From Anniella stebbinsi (Eukaryota; Chordata; Lepidosauria; Squamata; Anniellidae), in assembly GCA_029215795.1 (NCBI GenBank), contig JARDYH010000001.1:9790001-9854000 (forward strand): a stretch of DNA of 64,000 bases, given 5' to 3'. Under the pieces are notes generated by a model, which was not told where the DNA came from, made no database searches, and worked only from the letters and a program-made list of their open reading frames with translations. Both the position numbers and the translations under genes were made by a program. Shown here piece after piece: positions 20,040-30,750 of the stretch (position 1 is the stretch's first letter; each line of letters begins with the position of its first letter).

Positions 20040-21475
20040 ATGAAACTTGGGCACATTGTAGACTGGTTAGGGATAGTTATCTGTGAGAAATTTCAGAAAG
20101 ATTGGTGCATGCGTTTTGTGGCAAATAATTTTTTAATAAATACCCAGGAATGCTTATAACTTTGTCATTTTTAAAGTTACAAACATGAAACTTTGCCACA
20201 TTGTAGGAGGTACCTTGGGACCTATGTGTGTGAAATTTCAGAAACATAGGTGCTTGCCTTGTGTGGCAATTAATTTTAGAAAAATGGGTAGTAGTGGGGT
20301 AAATACAGTTACGCCTCCCATTTTTTTATTTTTTAAGATACAAACAGGAAACTTGGGCACATTACAGATACCACTTGCCTTGATATGTGAGTGAAATTTC
20401 AGAAACATTGGAGCTTGCCTTGTGTGGCAATTAAGGTTTGAAACAATGAGGAAAGAAACACCTATAACTTTGTCATTTTTAAAGTTACACACATGAAACT
20501 TTGCCACATTGTAGGTGGTACCTTGGGACCTATGTGTGTGAAATTTCAAAAACGTAGGTGCTTGCCTTGTGTGGCAATTAATTTTAGAAAAATGGGTAGT
20601 AGTGGGGTAAATACAGTTACGCCTCCCATTTTTTTAGTTTTGAAGATACAAACAGGAAACTTGGGCACATTACAGGGAACACTTCACTTGATATGTGTGT
20701 AAAATTTCAGAAACATTGGTGCTTGCCTGGTGTGGCAATTAATTTTTGAAACAATGAGGGATTCATTGGACAGCACTTGCCCATAGGGATTCATTGGAGA
20801 GTACTTGTCCATAGGGAATCATTGGAAAGCACTTTCCCATAGGGAATCATTGCATTGCACTTTCCCACTGAGAAATGCAGTTATGCCTCTCACATTTTTA
20901 GTTTTGAAGATACAAACAGGAAACTTGGGCACATTGTAGACTGGTTAGGGATAGTTATCTGTGAGAAATTTCAGAAAGATTGGTGCATGCATTTTGTGGC
21001 AATTAATTTTTTAATAAATACGCAGGAATGCCTATAACTTTGTCATTTTTAAAGTTACACACATGAAACTTTGCCACATTGTAGGTGGTACCTTGGGACC
21101 TATGTGTGTGAAATTTCAAAAACGTAGGTGCTTGCCTTGTATGGCAATTAATTTTAGAAAAATGGGTAGTAGTGGGGTAAATACAGTTACGCCTCCCATT
21201 TTTTTATTTTTTAAGATACAAACAGGAAACATGGGCACATTACAGGGAACACTTCACTTGATATGTGTGTAAAATTTCAGAAACATTGGAGCTTGCCTTG
21301 TGTGGCAATTAATTTTTGAAACAATGAGGAAAGAAACGCCTATAACCTTTTTATTTTAAAAGTTAGAAGTCTGAACATTGCTCACTTTGTAGATGGGTTA
21401 GGGGTAGATATGTGTCAGAAATTTCAGAATTATAGGTCCAGGCATTTGATGGCTATGGAATTTTTAGATAAAATG
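20040..21475. repeat. Tandem modules in the left arm of element A
   Basis: Diverged modules repeat the blocks TATAACTTTGTCATTTTTAA, TGAAACTTTGCCACATTGTA and TGTGTGAAATTTCAGAAAC, followed by CTTGCCTTGTGTGGCAATTA. Two of them (starting about 20185 and 20493) are a direct duplication with a period of 308 bp that the right arm lacks. Around 20755-20870 a 28-bp unit (TCATTGGA...CCCATAGGGA) occurs four times here but only twice in the right arm. Confidence 0.75.
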
Positions 21476-21547
21476 TTTCAAAAAATTTTCCGCAGAGGCC
21501 CGGTCTTCCCCTCTTCCCCCTCCCGCTTCCCGCGAAGAAAAGGAAAC

Positions 21548-21838
21548 ACTCTCTCGTCTCGATCCCTTTGATCCTGTTGCTAGTATCCATTACAGGGCTC
21601 GTGTCTGCTTTCACTTTTTACTCAAGCAGAACGGCTGAGCCTAGCTGAGTTTTGCAGCCATGCGTGCAAGGAAGGATCTCTCTCATCTCGATCCCTTTGA
21701 TCCTGTTGCTAGTATCCATTACAGGGCTCGTGTCTGCTTTCACTTTTTACTCAAGCAGAACGGCTGAACCTAGCTCAGTTTTGCAGCCATGCGTGCAAGG
21801 AAGGATCACTCTCTCTCGATCTCTTTGATCCTTTGTTC
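21548..21838. repeat. 129-bp direct tandem repeat in element A, left arm
   Basis: Two complete and one partial unit, each starting with CTCGATCCCTTTGATCCTG and ending GCAGCCATGCGTGCAAGG. GATCCCTTTG starts at 21561 and 21690, and the partial third (GATCTCTTTG) at about 21818. The mirror copy is at about 23178-23466. Confidence 0.8.
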
Positions 21839-22165
21839 CTCCCCTTCTCCTCCCCCTCGCCGGCGTTGTGTGTGCGCCCCGCCGGTGCCCTCGCGTGCGG
21901 GCCGGTTCCTGGGCAGCAGAGGCTCTGCCTGGCTGCTGTGAGGCTCCTGAAGGGCTTGCCTAATGCGGGCTGTTGTGCTCCGCTGGGCCGCGGGGGTAGG
22001 TTGATGATGAAGAGGATGATGGGGAGGGCGTTCAATGGCCCCTCCGCTCACCAACTGACAGCGCGTGCTCCGCTCCAGACACCCGGCCTCGGCAGCCAGG
22101 AGGATACGCTGCCAAGCCCGCCGCCGCCGCCCGCGCGCGCACACACACCATCCGTCCATTATCAT
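21839..22165. other. GC- and CpG-rich core of element A, left arm
   Basis: A CpG-dense block (GCCGGCGTTGTG, CCCGCCGCCGCCGCC, GCGCGCGCACACACACC) unlike anything else in the window, with a mirror copy at 22851-23176. Overlapping frames on both strands have proline-, alanine- and arginine-rich translations and no recognised domain, so I call no protein. It resembles a CpG-island promoter or 5' UTR, so capture of host sequence by the transposon is possible. Confidence 0.55.
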
Positions 22166-22387
22166 TTGGGCAGCCCTAATTAAGGAGCGCTCAAAAAATG
22201 GCAAAACCCCCTCTCCTTTTTTCTTAATTCCTTGCAGCTCCCACGATTTAACCCTTTCCTATCAGCTACAATTAATTAATAGTAGGATGACCAGTACCAG
22301 GAGACTGGTGTGTACAAATGTTTTTTTTTTTAGGCTTGAGATCATAAAGAGGCAAATATTCTACCTACCGTATTGGAAGCAGTATGT

Positions 22388-22627
22388 ATTATTACTTTTT
22401 TAAAAAATGTAATTAGTAGGATGACCATATGAAAAGGAATACAGGGCTTTAACAGTGGAATAGAAAAGGGAATTTCAGCAGGTGTCATTTGTATCCATGC
22501 GGCACCTGGTGAAATTCCCTCTTCATCACAAAAGTTAAAATTGCAGGAGCTCTGCTCTCTTTTGTATCTGGTCACTCTAGTATAGCTCCTGCAGCTTTAA
22601 CTGTCATATGGTCACCCTTGTTTCCCA
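22388..22627. other. Central spacer of element A
   Basis: This 240-bp segment is not part of the palindrome. It is mostly a truncated palindromic MITE (22417-22619) with 29 bp of AT-rich sequence on its left and 8 bp on its right before the arms begin. Confidence 0.8.
22417..22619 (-). mobile_element. hAT palindromic MITE, copy 8, internally deleted
   Basis: Begins TAGGATGACCATATG and ends CATATGGTCACCCTT, with the same internal blocks as the other copies up to GCAGCTTTAACTGT. The second arm collapses directly into the terminus there. No TSD is visible (GTAATTAG against GTTTCCCA). Confidence 0.75.
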
Positions 22628-22850
22628 ACATACTGCTTCCAATACGGTAGGTAGAATATTTGCCTCTTTATGATCTCAAGCCTAAAAAAAAAAAACATTT
22701 GTACACACCAGTCTCCTGGTACTGGTCATCCTACTATTAATTAATTGTAGCTGATAGGAAAGGGTTAAATCGTGGGAGCTGCAAGGAATTAAGAAAAAAG
22801 GAGAGGGGGTTTTGCCATTTTTTGAGCGCTCCTTAATTAGGGCTGCCCAA

Positions 22851-23466
22851 ATGATAATGGACGGGTGGTGTGTGTGCGCGCGCGGGCGGCGGCGGCGGGC
22901 TTGGCAGCGTATCCTCCTGGCTGCCGAGGCCGGGTGTCTGGAGCGGAGCACGCGCTGTCAGTTGGTGAGCGGAGGGGCCATTGAACGCCCTCCCCATCAT
23001 CCTCTTCATCATCAACCTACCCCCGCGGCCCAGCGGAGCACAACAGCCCGCATTAGGCAAGCCCTTCAGGAGCCTCACAGCAGCCAGGCAGAGCCTCTGC
23101 TGCCCAGGAACCGGCCCGCACGCGAGGGCACCGGCGGGGCGCACACACAACGCCGGCGAGGGGGAGGAGAAGGGGAGGAACAAAGGATCAAAGAGATCGA
23201 GAGAGAGTGATCCTTCCTTGCACGCATGGCTGCAAAACTGAGCTAGGTTCAGCCGTTCTGCTTGAGTAAAAAGTGAAAGCAGACACGAGCCCTGTAATGG
23301 ATACTAGCAACAGGATCAAAGGGATCGAGATGAGAGAGATCCTTCCTTGCACGCATGGCTGCAAAACTCAGCTAGGCTCAGCCGTTCTGCTTGAGTAAAA
23401 AGTGAAAGCAGACACGAGCCCTGTAATGGATACTAGCAACAGGATCAAAGGGATCGAGACGAGAGA
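22851..23466. repeat. Right-arm mirror of the CpG-rich core and 129-bp repeats
   Basis: Reverse complement of 21548-22165. Three long frames of the left arm (132, 116 and 86 codons) reappear on the opposite strand, identical except for one codon (S to P in the 116-codon frame). This near-identity shows that the arms formed recently or are kept alike by gene conversion. Confidence 0.85.
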
Positions 23467-24699
23467 GTGTTTCCTTTTCTTCGCGGGAAGCGGGAGGGGG
23501 AAGAGGGGAAGACCGGGCCTCTGCGGAAAATTTTTTGAAACATTTTATCTAAAAATTCCATAGCCATCAAATGCCTGGACCTATAATTCTGAAATTTCTG
23601 ACACATATCTACCCCTAACCCATCTACAAAGTGAGCAATGTTCAGACTTCTAACTTTTAAAATAAAAAGGTTATAGGCGTTTCTTTCCTCATTGTTTCAA
23701 AAATTAATTGCCACACAAGGCAAGCTCCAATGTTTCTGAAATTTTACACACATATCAAGTGAAGTGTTCCCTGTAATGTGCCCATGTTTCCTGTTTGTAT
23801 CTTAAAAAATAAAAAAATGGGAGGCGTAACTGTATTTACCCCACTACTACCCATTTTTCTAAAATTAATTGCCATACAAGGCAAGCACCTACGTTTTTGA
23901 AATTTCACACACATAGGTCCCAAGGTACCACCTACAATGTGGCAAAGTTTCATGTGTGTAACTTTAAAAATGACAAAGTTATAGGCATTCCTGCGTATTT
24001 ATTAAAAAATTAATTGCCACAAAATGCATGCACCAATCTTTCTGAAATTTCTCACAGATAACTATCCCTAACCAGTCTACAATGTGCCCAAGTTTCCTGT
24101 TTGTATCTTCAAAACTAAAAATGTGGGAGGCATAACTGCATTTCTCAGTGGGAAAGTGCAATGCAATGATTCCCTATGGGAAAGTGCTTTCCAATGAATC
24201 CCTCATTGTTTCAAAAATTAATTGCCACACCAGGCAAGCACCAATGTTTCTGAAATTTTACACACATATCAAGTGAAGTGTTCCCTGTAATGTGCCCAAG
24301 TTTCCTGTTTGTATCTTCAAAACTAAAAAAATGGGAGGCATAACTGTATTTACCCCACTACTACCCATTTTTCTAAAATTAATTGCCACACAAGGCAAGC
24401 ACCTATGTTTCTGAAATTTCACACACATAGGTCCCAAGGTACCTCCTACAATGTGGCAAAGTTTCATGTTTGTAACTTTAAAAATGACAAAGTTATAAGC
24501 ATTCCTGTGTATTTATTAAAAAATTATTTGCCACAAAACGCATGCACCAATCTTTCTGAAATTTCTCACAGATAACTATCCCTAACCAGTCTACAATGTG
24601 CCCAAGTTTCATCCTTCTACCTTTAAAAATGAAAAAGTTATAGGCGTTTTTGTAAAACAATACTTGGCTATGAGAAAAAGCATTCAAAATGGCGTCCGA

Positions 24700-24806
24700 T
24701 CCGGATCGGACATCCGGTCCGATCCGATCCGACCAGCCTCCGATCCGATCCGATCCGATCCGACCCCCCAGGTCCGATTCCGATCCGCTATCCGATCCGA
24801 TCCGGG
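24700..24806. repeat. GATCCGATCC subterminal tract, right
   Basis: Mirror counterpart of the tract at 19836. It differs in detail, with an inserted CCCCCCAGG segment and a C-run next to the terminus, so the outermost parts of the arms have diverged more than the core. Confidence 0.7.
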
Positions 24807-24833
24807 GGGTCAGTGCACATCCCTACTTATAAG

Positions 24834-25267
24834 CAGTTTTAATTTGATGGAGCAGCAGGGACACTATATATTTTAATCTCTTTTCATTTTTAATTAAATT
24901 ATTAATAACAATGCAACAACAACAACAGCAGCAGCAGCAACAACAGCGAAGTCTGTACTTTTCCATCAGTAACCTGTCAGTTTCTTTAGCTGTCAACCCA
25001 GAATCGCTTTCCACAACATCCCATGTTGAAGACTTTTTCTGCTAATGTACATAATGAAGAGATCCCATGTTGCAAATAATAAAATGTCTGTCTCTGTTTC
25101 TCTGATGAAGTTGCTTTGTCAGTTTCTCATTGAACACACATTCCGTGGTTGCTGGTGCCACCCTTCCAGGGCATGTTCCTCACTAATTCCTATCTTGCTG
25201 CAACTACGGGCGGACATCATGTTCTATTGTAGGTCCATCTCAGTTTCACCTGTGTTCATTCTGAAGT
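24834..25267. other. Unassigned spacer with CAA/CAG microsatellite
   Basis: A trinucleotide run of CAA and GCA units lies at 24914-24946. No gene or transposon recognised. Confidence 0.4.
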
Positions 25268-25275
25268 CTGTTGCA

Positions 25276-25595
25276 TAGGGTGACCAGATAAAATCCAGGT
25301 CAGGGCTCATGTAACTTTAACAGTTGTAGAGAAAAGGGAATTTCAGCCAGTGTCATTTGTATGCAATTAGTTCCTGGTGAAATTCCCTCTTCATCACAAC
25401 AGTTAAAGTTGCAGGGGCCCTGCCTTCTTTTGTATATGGTCACTCTAGTATAGTGCCTGCACCTTTAACTGTTGTGATGAAGAGGGAATTTCACCAGGAA
25501 CTAATTGCATACAAATGACACTGGCTGAAATTCCCTTTTCTCTACAACTGTTAAAGTTACATGAGCCCTCACCTGGATTTTATCTGGTCACCCTA
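25276..25595 (-). mobile_element. hAT palindromic MITE, copy 4
   Basis: Ends TAGGGTGACCAGATAAAATC and CTGGTCACCCTA with perfect TSDs CTGTTGCA (25268-25275 and 25596-25603). Full length at 320 bp, GACCAGATAAAATCC subfamily, with its spacer oriented as in copy 3. Confidence 0.92.
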
Positions 25596-25689
25596 CTGTT
25601 GCATCCCATTTCTGTCTCAATCTATGATTAAAAAATACCACCCCACACACACTCTGTATGGAAATTAGCCCCGTTCATTAACTTTTCTC

Positions 25690-25820
25690 CCGCTGCAAAA
25701 TACACATTTTTGTATGGATTTTACCCTAAAATTCTCATTTTTATAAGGATTTTATCCTAAAATGTATGTTTTGATACACATTTTAACCTAAAATGCACAT
25801 CTTTATATATGCATTTTGGG
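25690..25820. repeat. Degenerate tandem repeat (ATTTTACCCTAAAAT unit)
   Basis: About four units of roughly 30 bp with the core GATTTTAYCCTAAAATNNNCATTTT. Similar text (ACACATTTTTGTATG) occurs at 31560, 61690 and 63010, which marks a dispersed family. Confidence 0.45.
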
Positions 25821-26079
25821 GCATTGCTGAGAACATTTGGAATAATTGAAGAATAACTGTCTTCTAATCCATCTATTAGTTCAGCAAGTGGGAATTGGGT
25901 TGGTTGGCTGAAATTTCAGACTGAACAAAATCCTCAAGCTGCCATCAGCACAAAGGTAAATTGTCCTTTATTTAGTAGGTTCTTATTTTCTCTTTCAGAG
26001 ATGCGTAGGAAGAGCAGTGATAGTCTGTATTCCAGTGGAGGGTGGGGCCAAAGGAAAAAAGCGATGAGAGAGGGGGGAT

Positions 26080-26335
26080 GGGAAAAGGGGGCAGGGCCAA
26101 AACAACAAAATATTTGCATATTTGAGCTTAAAGCTCTTCCTGCCAGTAACTAAGCTTTGGGAGAGGCAGTTGACGATTTTAGAATGGGGGAAAAACTGCA
26201 CAGAAGCTGGGAATCCATGAAATGACTGGTGTTCGAGGGGAAAGGGGCAGAATCAGGGGAAGAGGCATGGCCATGTGAGGCACCTCAGAGGGCCGGATGT
26301 GGACCCCAGCTCTGAGGTTCCCCGCCCCAATGCTA
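26080..26335 (-). mobile_element. hAT-like element fragment, same family as 4317-4965
   Basis: On the minus strand GGGTCCACATCCGGCCCTCTG, CATGGCCATGCCTCTTCC and AGAGCTTTAAGCTCAAATAT correspond to blocks at 4280-4470. Ends not resolved. Confidence 0.4.
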
Positions 26336-26339
26336 GAGG

Positions 26340-26818
26340 GATCCTGTCTTCCCACATTCTCTCTCACAAAATGGCCTGACTTCCCACTTAACTTAATTTA
26401 TGTCTGCACCGGATTTAATGAAGCAGATGAACTAGGTTGTAGCAGAGAAAATGTATCATTTAAAATATTTAATTTTATTCTTGTAGGTTTTTTTAAAAAA
26501 CAACACATTTTTAAAATAAGAAATGGAAATTTGTATCAAGGAATTTTTATAATTATTTTCAGTTTGTTAGCACTGCATTATTCGTCATTGTTTTTAAAAC
26601 CCTTTTTAAACTCTTTGTCCATTTTTACTTTTGAAATATTCTGCATATTTTCTTTCTGTTGCATTGCAATGACCTGGGGTTATAAACAATAACAATGAAT
26701 GAAGCTGAAACCGAATATGATGTATGATAAATGGGGTGGGGCTTGTCATTTCCAATTTCATTCCAAGAGTCCTTCCAAATGTTGTCTTTTCTACAAAAAT
26801 AGAAGACTGAAAACTCGA
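26340..26818. other. AT-rich unassigned sequence
   Basis: No repeat or gene recognised. The 131-codon frame at 26297-26692 is rich in F, L, I and K through AT bias and has no recognised domain. Confidence 0.3.
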
Positions 26819-27495
26819 TAGAATCATAGACTACTAGAGTTGGAAAGGGCCTATAAGGTCATCATGTCCAACCCCCTGCTCAATGCAGGAATCCACCTTA
26901 AAGCATACCTGACAGATGGTTGTCCAGCTGCCTCTCGAAGCCCTCTAGTGTGAGAGCACCCACGACCTCCCTAGGTCATAGGTTCCATTGTCGTGCTGCT
27001 CTAACAGTCAGGACATTTTTCCTGATATCCAGCTAGAATCTGGCTTCCTGTAACTTGAGCCCATTATTCTGCATCCTGCACTCGGGGACGATTGGCTCCC
27101 CGACGAGGCCCACCTGGCGCCAACATTGTTATCTTTTTGGCACCAGGTCAAGACTTTCCTCTTCTCTCAGGAATTTAGCAACATCTGTGATGAGCCTGGG
27201 TTTGTTTCATTTCTGTTTTGTTTTAGACTTATAGCTTTTTACAGTTATTACAGTGGTTTTAAATGTGTGTGTATATTGTATGTTTTTGCTGTTTTAATTT
27301 TTGTATATTGTTTTTAATTGTTTTAAGCTGATGTGAACTGCCCAGAGAGCTTCGGCTATGGGGCGGTACACAAATGTAATAAAATAAATAAATAAATAAA
27401 TTGAGAAGAGATCCTGGCCCTCCTCTGTGTGACAACCTTTCAAGTATTTGAAGAGTCCTATCATGTCTCCCCTCAGTCGTCTTTTCTCACTTAAA
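26819..27495 (-). mobile_element. CR1-like LINE 3' end, minus strand, split by another LINE
   Basis: Starts with ATAGAATCATAG, the reverse of the CR1 ATTCTATG tail, and runs back through TCTGGCTTCCTGTAACTTGA to GCATCCTGCACTC at about 27085. The CR1 text resumes at 27401 (TTGAGAAGAGATCCTGGCCC) and runs to about 27490. The interruption is an L2-like LINE end in the opposite orientation. Confidence 0.75.
27090..27400 (+). mobile_element. L2-like LINE 3' end nested in CR1
   Basis: Contains CTTTTTGGCACCAGGTCAAG (coding tail, G-T-R-S), AACTGCCCAGAGAGCTTCGG and GGCGGTACACAAATGTAATA, ending in a (TAAA)n tail at 27380-27400. The family is shared with the minus-strand copies at 30750, 51690, 60690 and 61890. 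Confidence 0.7.
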
Positions 27496-28344
27496 AATCT
27501 GGAAGAGGGGTAAAGGATTGGAGCTGATAAAAATAACTGTGTATCCTTTCAATACCAGCAAGTTCTTTTTCTCTTTTTTTAAAGCCCATTTCTTTCTCAT
27601 TTTTTCTTTTAAACCATCGCCCTGCTTGCTGAGACGATAGAAAACCTTCCGGTCTATTTAGTCCGGGGTATAAAGATTCCATTCCACCCCCCTATCCGTA
27701 ATGACCAATTCACGCACGATTTGTGGCAGATCTACTCGCTCCCACAGAGTGCTCTAACCTTCAAACATTTTAAACCTCTTTCACAATGGCACTTAAAGCT
27801 TGCTCAAAAAATTGATTATTGTCTCATTTTAAACCCTCAGCTGATTGATTGTCGGCTAAGTCCGGGCCTTATCCCCAGGTGTACTTAAAAGCCTCCCCTC
27901 CCCTGCTGTGTAATGATGGTCTCCTCATGGAGGCCACGGATAAATCCCACCATTTCCTCTGCTTTCATTAGCACTTACATAAAGGTTATGGGAAGGGAAT
28001 CGATCAGAGCCAGAAAACTCACATTAAGGAGACACATTTTCTTGAGCGCTGCTGCTCAGCAAACATCTCCTTTGAGGGGGTGTATTCTAAGAACTGGTGT
28101 AAATTTTCACTGGCTGTGGTCTGTCCTTCCACACTCTTTTGTTGGACTATACCACAGTCATCTAAAAGCAGCAGTTGTGTGAGCATCACCCTTCTCCCTG
28201 CCTGTTGACATGGGGCACAATTTTGCAATGAGGGTGCTTTCGAGCAAGTGATGCCTCATGTGAAATCTGAAGAGGTACAGGTCCTTGATAGGAGTGTACC
28301 ACCTCAGCTAAGGAAGGTCTGAACGGGCTCTGGACTATGTCTAG
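27496..28344. other. Repeat-poor stretch, no gene
   Basis: No repeat family recognised from about 27500 to 28340. Short frames on both strands near 27913-28228 have no known domain. Confidence 0.3.
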
Positions 28345-29390
28345 GTGGGGAATTGCAGGCTTGCATGAGCCCCACTATGAAAAAAAATTCATCACACGTA
28401 ACCCTAAACCACCATGTGTCGTATTTGGGAGCATCCCACAATGGCTTAGTGTGTCGTGTGGGAAGTGTTTTCCCTGCCCATGATCAGTAAATTACCCACC
28501 TTGGGTACTCACCCTTATTGTGTCATGTGGAGGGTGCAGCATTGTTAAATCCAGTAGCCCAGTGTAGTCAAGATGGCTGGATCACATGTGGAACTGAGGT
28601 TAGGTTTCTTTAGCAATCCTGGAGCTAAAGAACTAACAAGCGCAGTCTGAAGGTAACTGGCAGGCTTTTATAGTCAGGTCAGGAGCATCTCTCTGGAAAT
28701 CCCACCCCCTCAGGTGCTGCATCTGGCTGTTAAAGAGCCAGAAGTCTTTCCCTGCAATGTTGACTTCTTCTAGGGAATGAAGGTTGGAAAAGAGGGAAGC
28801 CAGTCAGAGTCTGATCCCTAAGGTCTCCCTGTTCACTCGAGGAGTCTGAAGTCCACATCTCAGAGTCAGAGGGTAGTGGACAAGACATGGGGTCTGAGGC
28901 AGGGCCCCCGGTTAAGAAGGACCAGGAACTAGTTCTGATGCCTCCTCAAAGTCCCTGTCACTGGAGGCTTTAGTCTCTAAGAGATGCCTGTCATGGGCCA
29001 TGGGAAATCTTTACCACCCTTGGACCACAGAAGGAAGTACATGTCCATATGGAAACCCAGGAATGGAGATGCAGTTCACATCTGGCAGAATGAAGACAAC
29101 ACTTTGTGACCCCAAGGAATGGATGCCAGATGCTTCAAGTGTTCTGGCCAAAGATCCTGATTACAGTCTGGGAAGAGTTGTGATAGCAGGGGCAAGTATA
29201 AAGCTGCTCAGTTGAAATCTAACCAGTGCTGAAGCGACCTCTAACCTTGCCTGTGCTGCCTGTTGGACAGCTCCACCGCCATTTTGAATCTGCTGAACTT
29301 TGACTGGTTGGACCACTCCTCTTAAGCCAGGGTTTAGAGCTACATGTCAGGGGAGGCAAGAATGAGGCATCCTAGTGAATAGAGGCACTT
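28345..29390. other. Unassigned, may include degraded transposon sequence
   Basis: At 28350-28560 the blocks GTGTCGTATTTGGGAGC and TATTGTGTCATGTGGAGG recall the GTCGTC-ended MITE at 32183 and 63610, but I see no ends. From 28570 to 29380 the text (CTCAGAGTCAGAGGG and nearby) could be a decayed retroelement end; this is a guess. Confidence 0.25.
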
Positions 29391-29397
29391 GGGCAGA

Positions 29398-29745
29398 TAT
29401 TTATTTATTTTTATTTATCATAGCACTTTATCCCACCTTTTAGCCAAAAAAGGCTCTCGGGGTGGCTTACAAAAATATTTCTTAAGACAGTCCCTGCCCA
29501 CAGGCTTACAATCTAAAAAATGTGACACAAAAGGAAAGGGGATTGGGAGGGAAGAGGAAAAAAAGAGCAAATTCAGGCACTAGATTCTTAGTTGCTTCCT
29601 TTCCCTCTCCTACTAATAGCCTCATACAGATCATGGCATGATGGAGGGATGCCTGGCTGCTGCTTCCTCTCCCTCTGATGGCCTCAGCAGCCACAGTTGG
29701 TAGTAGAGGGAGGGGGCTCTCAGCTGGTGCATGTGCAAGGTACAC
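29398..29745 (-). mobile_element. LINE 3' UTR, minus strand
   Basis: On the minus strand it runs TTGTAAGCCTGTGGGCAGGG, TTTGTAAGCCACCCCGAGAG, GGTGGGATAAAGTGC and a TAAATAAATA tail, a typical reptile LINE 3' terminus. The upstream part matches 11428-11590. Confidence 0.55.
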
Positions 29746-29919
29746 TAACCGAAAGAATATATGTTACACTTGTATGATCAGTAGTCTGAAGTATTCTCAG
29801 GTCTTTAGATGACATCTCCTTGGGAAAGATGTGCTAAATTAGCTAAAGTTTAATATCATGCTGACATCAATTAAATGATGTATTACTTGCCAGGTTAACC
29901 TTCATTGTTACTAAAACTT

Positions 29920-29958
<39 letters not shown>

Positions 29959-30750
29959 TATTTTGCACTTACTTTTAATGTGTTTCTATTCTGTTTCGAT
30001 TATATTTTATTTTGTCCATCACTCCGATATTTTGAATGGGGAGTGGTATATAAATATTGTATAATTGTAATTGTATATATTATATATATCCATCATTCTC
30101 ACAGATATGGAGTGATATAAATGTCCTTAAAATATATGGCAATAATGAGAGAAATGTCAGTGGCAGCCAAGTAATTGAAAACTAGATTAGTTAATTTCAC
30201 GCGACAGGGTTGTGGAATTTATGACCATCTCTCCTTTACAACCACAAACAAATTAATAATGATGGAGAAATGAGTATGTTCCCCCCCCCCCCGACTTTGC
30301 ATTTCCTTTCTGTTGCAGTTGGCATAAATTTCATTTCTAACCTAGGACTTCGGAATTCTTTGATCACTCATCACTTAGGTGATTTATTTGAGACCAATAT
30401 AATGAGAACAAATGGGAACTTCCAAATATAACGAGGCAGATTTTAATGGTCTGGAGAAAGAGCTGGGATTTCGACCTCTCCTCTCCATCCAGGGGATTCT
30501 TCCCCTCTTGTTACAGAATCTAAATGAGGATTTGGCTTGTAAAGATGTGTGCATTTATCATTTATCCATTAGCTGGTTCTCAGGTTTCGGCATGAAGAAT
30601 TAGAGGTAGCGTTCAGATAAAAAAATGGAAGATAACTGCATTTGTTTTCACAGTGGTTTAATTTCATAATAATTCCAGTGCCCCCCCCCCCGACCAGAAA
30701 TTCCAAGATGGGTGAATATGCCGATTTCTGGCCTATGTCACTTTCATTTG
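29746..30750. other. (TA)n run, LINE scrap and unassigned sequence
   Basis: (TA)n at 29923-29955. At 30030-30060 GGGGAGTGGTATATAAATATTG looks like another LINE 3' end. Poly-C runs lie at 30281-30292 and 30681-30691. Positions 30130-30680 are otherwise unassigned. Confidence 0.35.

Larger units (their letters stand above)
19820..24825. mobile_element. Giant (5-kb) palindromic hAT-type foldback element A
   Basis: Ends are TAGGGGTGTGCA (19820) and TGCACATCCCTA (to 24825), with perfect 8-bp TSDs CTTATAAG at 19812-19819 and 24826-24833, diagnostic of hAT-like integration. The left arm 19820-22387 and right arm 22628-24825 are inverted copies of each other, separated by a 240-bp spacer. Outside in, each arm has a GATCCGATCC subterminal tract of about 100 bp, repeated 200-300 bp modules (CTATAACTTTGTC, ATGAAACTTTGCCACATTG, GTGTGAAATTTC), 129-bp tandem repeats, a GC-rich core and an AT-rich inner tip. 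Over about 620 bp of the core I find one substitution (22150 region) and one T-run length change. No transposase frame exists. All short frames appear in mirror-image pairs, as expected for a palindrome. Confidence 0.88.

Noticed and set aside
20185..21272. Repeated 60-69 codon frames (beginning M-K-L-C-H-I-V-G-G) that could suggest a small gene family
   Set aside because: They follow the repeat modules of element A exactly, recur on the opposite strand in the right arm, and have no upstream or downstream gene structure.
21806..22204. Frames of 86-132 codons in the GC-rich core of element A, and their mirror copies at 22812-23241
   Set aside because: Overlapping open frames on both strands, biased P/A/R composition and no known domain. 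They are by-products of GC-rich DNA lacking stop codons, and identical copies exist only because the region is palindromic.
19820..24825. The palindrome as an assembly or sequencing foldback artefact
   Set aside because: Both termini have TIRs and a perfect 8-bp TSD, the arms differ by whole modules, and the spacer carries a separate MITE. It still deserves a long-read check.
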